Shown here piece by piece: positions 46,979 through 51,196 of a DNA stretch of 51,196 nt. The position numbers were made by a program, and so were the translations under genes. The notes beneath the pieces are model-generated. The model was not told the DNA's origin. It worked only from the letters and a program-made list of their open reading frames with translations, and ran no database searches. How positions within the stretch are numbered: the stretch's first letter is position 1; each line of letters opens with the position of its first letter. This stretch comes from Methanobacteriota archaeon. GTDB taxonomy: Archaea > Halobacteriota > Methanosarcinia > Methanosarcinales > Methanosarcinaceae. The stretch covers positions 1 to 51,196 of the forward strand of contig JAUPKV010000398.1 of assembly GCA_030837265.1 (NCBI GenBank). Direction: 5' to 3'.

Positions 46979-48199
46979 ATGGAAAACACTAGAAAATTGC
47001 ATTCATTAGCTTCAGTATCAATAGCCATAGTTTTATTATTAATTCTTATCTCATCCACCGCTTCGGCATCTATTACTGAAGCGCGGATCACAACAAGCGG
47101 AAAAGCAGCCAATCCTGACATCTATGGCAACAAAATAGTTTGGCAGGATACACGCAACGGGAATTCAGCTATCTACGCTTTAGATCTTTCGACTAAAAAA
47201 GAAATCCATGTAAACGATAAGTTGAGGCTAACAGATCCTGCAATAAATGGTAACAAAGTAGTATTTGTTCGTAATAATACAGATATTTACATATACGATC
47301 TCTCTACTGATAAAAAAACTGTGATACACTCTGGCATACCTTTTCTTCCGGTCTATGATCCTGCTATCTACGGAAACTTGGTAGCTTGGGAGTTTGACCA
47401 GCCAACTTCTATAGATGCGAAAATACGCTGCTACGATCTATCAACTCAACAGACAACAGACTTAGCCGGGTATTCAACTGCCTGGAGTCCGGCAATTTAC
47501 GGTAAAAGAATTGTATGGACCGAAGGCAATGAAAGTTACAACTCTCCCGATATTCACATGTATGATCTTTCAAGTCCCCAGGATAGATGGGGAACATGGA
47601 TTTCACATAGTGGAAAAGCAAACATTTCGGATATATACAGTGACAAAATTGTGTGGGCCGACAATCTTAGTGGAAACTGGGACATTTATATGTACGACCT
47701 CTCCACAATGAAGGAGACTCAGATAACAACAAATCCGTCAGACTCAATAAACCCCGTTATTTATGGCAATAATTTAGTTTGGCAGGATAACCGAAATGGA
47801 AATTGGGATATCTATGCGTACGATCTTATCACCCATCAACAAATTCACACAACCAATAAGGCAGATCAGATAGCACCTGCTATATACGGTAACAACGTAG
47901 TGTGGACAGATTATCGCAATGGAAAGCCCGATATTTACATGGGTGATATTAGCTACATTCCGGTTGCTGCCTTTACTGCATCACCGATTTCCGGAAAAAA
48001 ACCGTTAACAGTTAAGTTCACTGATAAAAGCACGGATGCATATTATTGGTATTGGGATTTTGGTGACAAAAGTACTTCAACACTCCAAAACTCTGCTCAT
48101 AAATACACAAAAGCAGGAACTTACACTGTTACTTTGAAAGTTAAGAATGCAGCAGGCAGTAATACTGCGAAGAAGACCAACTATATAACGGTAAAGTAA
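46979..48199 (+). CDS. Surface protein: signal peptide, TolB-type propeller, one PKD domain
   Basis: 406 residues. The signal peptide ends near SSTASAS. Repeats of the PAIYGNKIVWQDTRNGN type fill residues about 40-320. One C-terminal PKD domain (YWYWDFGDKSTST) follows and ends in NYITVK, like the protein at 40283. The ATG follows AAAAGGAG and AAGGGT. It is the shorter relative of that larger protein, lacking its beta-helix. It lies on the other side of the metal ATPase operon. Confidence 0.9.
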   Translation: MENTRKLHSLASVSIAIVLLLILISSTASASITEARITTSGKAANPDIYGNKIVWQDTRNGNSAIYALDLSTKKEIHVNDKLRLTDPAINGNKVVFVRNNTDIYIYDLSTDKKTVIHSGIPFLPVYDPAIYGNLVAWEFDQPTSIDAKIRCYDLSTQQTTDLAGYSTAWSPAIYGKRIVWTEGNESYNSPDIHMYDLSSPQDRWGTWISHSGKANISDIYSDKIVWADNLSGNWDIYMYDLSTMKETQITTNPSDSINPVIYGNNLVWQDNRNGNWDIYAYDLITHQQIHTTNKADQIAPAIYGNNVVWTDYRNGKPDIYMGDISYIPVAAFTASPISGKKPLTVKFTDKSTDAYYWYWDFGDKSTSTLQNSAHKYTKAGTYTVTLKVKNAAGSNTAKKTNYITVK

Positions 48200-48402
48200 T
48201 TGGACATTTTGAATTGAAAAAAAGTTGAAATGTAAGCCTAAAGAGGAGTGGGGTTTTATTAATAAATCCAACAGACGATTAAAATAGGTTTATTTGGATA
48301 ATTCTATTGTACCCTGAGATTATTTCATTCATTCGAGGATTTAGGCTTTTATACTGACTTAAGAAAATGAAGGGGTTTTGCTGTAAAACCCATGTATCTG
48401 TC

Positions 48403-48430
48403 AACCTTTGCCGGGAAACCTTTGCCGGGA
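48403..48430. repeat. Perfect 14-bp tandem duplication
   Basis: AACCTTTGCCGGGA occurs twice in tandem between the surface protein gene and the DUF3795 gene. Confidence 0.93.
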
Positions 48431-48483
48431 AATTTTTGCTGAAAATAAACTGAAGCAAGTCAGACTATAATTTCGCCCTGAAC

Positions 48484-48765
48484 TTACCTTAATCCTTTCA
48501 AGACTGAGAGCCTGTTTTGAATTGATTTTTGATGTTCCTCTTCGCTCCAGGAAGGATCCTTTAAAGAAACCCACAGTTCGCAGGGGACTTGTGAACAATC
48601 ACCACAATTATGATAACCCTTTTCTTTAACACATTTGTAAAGCGGGCAAACATCAGTTCCAATTAATTGGGTCCAGAAAACCTTCCCTTCAAGTGCATCA
48701 CAACCGGCACATCCATTATTCAAATGAGGACAGCCGTCACAATTGACTCCACATACACTAATCAT
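48484..48765 (-). CDS. DUF3795 cysteine-rich protein
   Basis: 93 residues, beginning ISVCGVNCDGCPHLNNGCAGC after the Met. At least ten cysteines in CxxC-like pairs (CGVNCDGC, CAGC, CPLYKC, CGDC, CEL) fit the DUF3795 family, which probably binds iron-sulfur or zinc. Function is unknown. The ATG follows GGAAGG. It is a single gene. Confidence 0.88.
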   Translation of the reverse strand: MISVCGVNCDGCPHLNNGCAGCDALEGKVFWTQLIGTDVCPLYKCVKEKGYHNCGDCSQVPCELWVSLKDPSWSEEEHQKSIQNRLSVLKGLR

Positions 48766-49070
48766 CTTATACCTTCCTTTAACAATTTCATAAATTTTAA
48801 GCGAATTTCGATGTTTAAGACGAGCAACTTTTTAAAGTTAATCAAAGCGACTATACATTGATTAGTCCTTTGATTTCACTAATATTGTATTCACCTTTAT
48901 GCTCAAAGGCTATCTTAAATTCATTATTGTTTGCCAAGCAAGTTGAAAGTATTCTTATAAGTAAAAAAATGCCTTTTTAGATTAAGGTCTTAAAAAAAAT
49001 TATCAGAAAAAGTAGTGACATAAAATGCAAAACTTAAATATATATCAAGAAAAGTCATTTATGTTGATAA
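48766..49070. other. Intergenic region between divergent small genes
   Basis: A+T-rich with no recognised gene or repeat; it should contain both promoters. Confidence 0.4.
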
Positions 49071-49295
49071 ATGGCTAAGCTGGAAAAGGATGTTCCACTG
49101 AGAATTTTACTAAAGGATGTTCCACTGAAAATTTTAGTTTTAATTGCAGTAGTATTTGGACCTTCAATAATTGTAGACTACCTACACATAGAAACTTTCA
49201 AAGGGGAGTTAATAGTGCGTCTTCTAGTACCATTAGTTCTTATAATCACAATTGTTGTAGCATATTTAGTAATAAATAAGTTTAGTAAGCGATGA
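49071..49295 (+). CDS. Small two-helix membrane protein with an internal duplication
   Basis: 74 residues, no recognised family. The N-terminus holds a nine-residue repeat, KDVPLRILL then KDVPLKILV, caused by a 27-bp-period tandem duplication (units 49085-49109 and 49112-49136). Two hydrophobic segments lie at about residues 20-36 and 47-69, followed by a basic end (NKFSKR). The frame is kept by the duplication, which supports translation. Confidence 0.6.
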   Translation: MAKLEKDVPLRILLKDVPLKILVLIAVVFGPSIIVDYLHIETFKGELIVRLLVPLVLIITIVVAYLVINKFSKR

Positions 49296-50006
49296 ATGTT
49301 GTCTTTAGGCAGTATGTTAATCTTTCTATAAATTCAGAGATCCATTTGTTAGACTAAAATAAATTTAATTTTGCGACTTCTTTAGGTTTATTATTTCTCG
49401 AATTTTCTTTACATTGATATATTATTCAGAAATTTACTTTTGAAAACCGCGGAAAAGCGGAAAAGCGGAAAAGCGGAAAAGCGGAAAAGCGGAAAAAGTG
49501 ACTGAATTTTAGTTCAACATTCTGAGCGTTTTCTAAATAGGGACCAGTGGATGTAGATTAAGCTAATCAAAAACAGAGAACCGTATTAGCTTTCTATAAC
49601 GTGTCTTGTCACGCTCGACGCAGGAGAGCGGCCTTTCCCATGAAATTAATGAAGTTTATATTTAACACATGTTATAAGTAGTTTTAAAGATCTCAGAAGT
49701 GTAAGTTTGGCGAAAAGAAACTCTAAATAGCTATTTGAAGTTCAGAGTGAAATGAAAATATTTATTACTTTTGCTGTCATCGTTGGGTAGTTACTATAAT
49801 AAAAAGATGAATATGCATGAAGCAAAATGGAAAATATATCTCAATCTTCTTAAGGGACTCAGAAGACAGGGAATTTAACATACGAGTTACCCCTATACGA
49901 ATTGTCCCGAGTTATTTAGAATTCGTTAAAAACTCTTCAAATATTCTAAATTTCGTTTTCATATTCAGACGATCACCCCAAATTAAACATCCACAGTTGG
50001 TCTGAA
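49296..50006. other. Intergenic region before the restriction-modification locus
   Basis: It holds the octamer repeat at 49449-49496 and a short G+C-rich patch around 49605-49640. A 62-codon frame ending just before hsdM was judged too weak to call. Confidence 0.45.
49449..49496. repeat. Six perfect tandem copies of an 8-bp unit
   Basis: GCGGAAAA is repeated six times with no mismatch. It is a microsatellite-like array, 511 bp before hsdM. Confidence 0.97.
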
Positions 50007-51196
50007 ATGGCTCTCAAAAAATCTGAACTTTACTCCTCACTCTGGTCCAGTTGTGACGAACTGCGCGGCGGAATGGACGCCAGCCAGTACAAGGACTATG
50101 TACTCGTTTTGTTGTTTATCAAATACGTAAGCGACAAATATGCCGGGATGCCCTTTGCTCCCATCGTTATTCCCGAAGGTGCAAGCTTCAAGGATATGGT
50201 TGCACTTAAGGGCAAATCCGATATCGGCGATCAGGTCAACAAGAAAATAATCAGTCAGCTGGTCAATGCAAACAAACTGTCCGATATGCCGGACTTCAAT
50301 GACGCCAACAAGCTCGGCAGCGGCAAGGAAATGGTTGAAAGGCTCACGAACCTCATTGCTATTTTTGAGAATCCTTCACTTGATTTTTCGAAAAACCGTG
50401 CCGAAGGCGACGATATCCTTGGCGATGCTTACGAATACCTGATGCGCCATTTCGCAACGGAGAGCGGCAAAAGCAAAGGCCAGTTTTATACCCCTGCCGA
50501 GGTCAGCCGGATAATAGCACAGATCCTCAGTATCCGCCAGGCAAATACTACAAGCTCGACCACAGCCTATGATCCTACATGCGGCTCCGGTTCTCTACTT
50601 TTGAAAGTTGCATCTGAGGCAAGGACCAAAATTACCCTGTACGGACAGGAAAAAGACGCAGCTACATCCGGCCTCGCCCGCATGAACATGATCCTGCACA
50701 GCAACCCCGAGGCTCTTATAGTGCAGGGAAATACTCTTACAGATCCGAAGTTTAAGGATGGGGAAACGCTCAAAACCTTCGATTATGTTGTCGCCAATCC
50801 CCCTTTCAGTGACAAGCGCTGGAGTACCGGCCTTGACCCGCTTAAAGATCTTTACGAGCGTTTCAAACCTTTCGGGGTCCCGCCGGCCAAGCAGGGAGAT
50901 TACGCTTATCTGCTGCACATAATCCGCTCGCTCAAGAGCACTGGAAAAGGAGCATGTGTTCTGCCTCACGGTGTGCTTTTCCGAGGCAATGCCGAAGGCG
51001 ACATCCGCCGGGCCCTCGTCCGCAAGGGCTACATTAAAGGCATTATCGGCCTGCCAGCCAACCTTTTCTACGGAACCGGCATCCCGGCATGTATTATTGT
51101 TATTGATAAGGAGGAAGCCCATAACCGCAAGGGGATCTTCATGATCGATGCCAGCGCGGGTTTCATGAAGGACGGACCCAAAAACCGCCTCCGGGC
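50007..51196 (+). CDS. hsdM: Type I restriction-modification DNA methyltransferase subunit HsdM, 3' end outside window
   Basis: 396 codons are visible. HsdM methylates adenine within the target site chosen by HsdS. The N-terminal helical domain (ELYSSLWSSCDELRGGMDASQ, KDYVLVLLFIKYVSDKYAG) leads to GQFYTPAEVSRIIAQIL. The SAM-binding motif DPTCGSGSLLLK is near residue 190, and the catalytic motif NPPF is near residue 262. The coding DNA is richer in G+C than its neighbours, which suggests acquisition by transfer. hsdS and hsdR are expected beyond the right edge. Confidence 0.96.
   Translation, partial: MALKKSELYSSLWSSCDELRGGMDASQYKDYVLVLLFIKYVSDKYAGMPFAPIVIPEGASFKDMVALKGKSDIGDQVNKKIISQLVNANKLSDMPDFNDANKLGSGKEMVERLTNLIAIFENPSLDFSKNRAEGDDILGDAYEYLMRHFATESGKSKGQFYTPAEVSRIIAQILSIRQANTTSSTTAYDPTCGSGSLLLKVASEARTKITLYGQEKDAATSGLARMNMILHSNPEALIVQGNTLTDPKFKDGETLKTFDYVVANPPFSDKRWSTGLDPLKDLYERFKPFGVPPAKQGDYAYLLHIIRSLKSTGKGACVLPHGVLFRGNAEGDIRRALVRKGYIKGIIGLPANLFYGTGIPACIIVIDKEEAHNRKGIFMIDASAGFMKDGPKNRLR

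Noticed and set aside
49817..50005. 62-codon plus-strand frame ending just before hsdM
   Set aside because: The tight junction is tempting, but there is no ribosome site or family pattern, and its composition matches the A+T-rich gap and not hsdM.

Overview
The window looks like chromosome of a methanogenic archaeon of the Methanosarcina type. The evidence is methanofuran-biosynthesis genes (mfnD, mfnF, mfnE), archaeal GatD, archaeal elongation factor 1-beta beside its usual zinc-ribbon partner, an intron-containing archaeal tRNA, large PKD/beta-propeller surface proteins, and A+T-rich intergenic DNA with TATA-like promoters. dnaK at the left edge and hsdM at the right edge are cut by the window ends.

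Layout. 1-2.3 kb: dnaK and grpE on the minus strand. 2.4-6.6 kb: a small membrane protein, a DUF169 protein, and a large fusion of a dicarboxylate/amino-acid symporter with an extracellular solute-binding domain. 6.9-10.7 kb: mfnD, mfnF and mfnE, interrupted by an orphan C-terminal domain of a membrane glycosyltransferase and by related extragenic stem-loops. 10.8-14.4 kb: zinc ribbon, EF-1beta, tRNA-Ala, a histidine-kinase remnant, a response regulator, an FAD oxidoreductase and an intron-containing tRNA-Arg. 14.4-19.1 kb: KaiC-like ATPase, soluble TrkA-N protein, a two-TM potassium channel with an odd selectivity filter, and a site-2 protease. 20.0-24.7 kb: a large PKD/YVTN surface protein and a decayed relative that shares its long 5' leader. 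25.1-34.0 kb: cutA, tRNA-Leu, glycogen phosphorylase, a flavin-fold protein, two duplicated methyltransferases around a broken DUF2278 gene, argH and gatD.

34.0-37.9 kb holds the best candidate for an undescribed regulatory unit. A TetR regulator lies between a tandem DUF1638 pair and a DUF3786 gene. Two nearly identical 21-bp palindromes sit about 120-125 bp upstream of the DUF1638 pair and of DUF3786. A small zinc-ribbon gene follows, then a TnpB element at 38.1-39.4 kb.

39.5-51.2 kb: a membrane hydrolase, a heavy-metal ATPase operon with an ArsR-type regulator and a clear operator between two related TolB-repeat/PKD surface proteins, a DUF3795 protein, a tiny membrane protein with an internal duplication, and the start of a type I restriction-modification locus.

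A theme of the whole window is short direct tandem duplication (8-25 bp units, at least eleven sites), mostly between genes. Three loci are clearly decayed: the kinase remnant, the YVTN relative and DUF2278.
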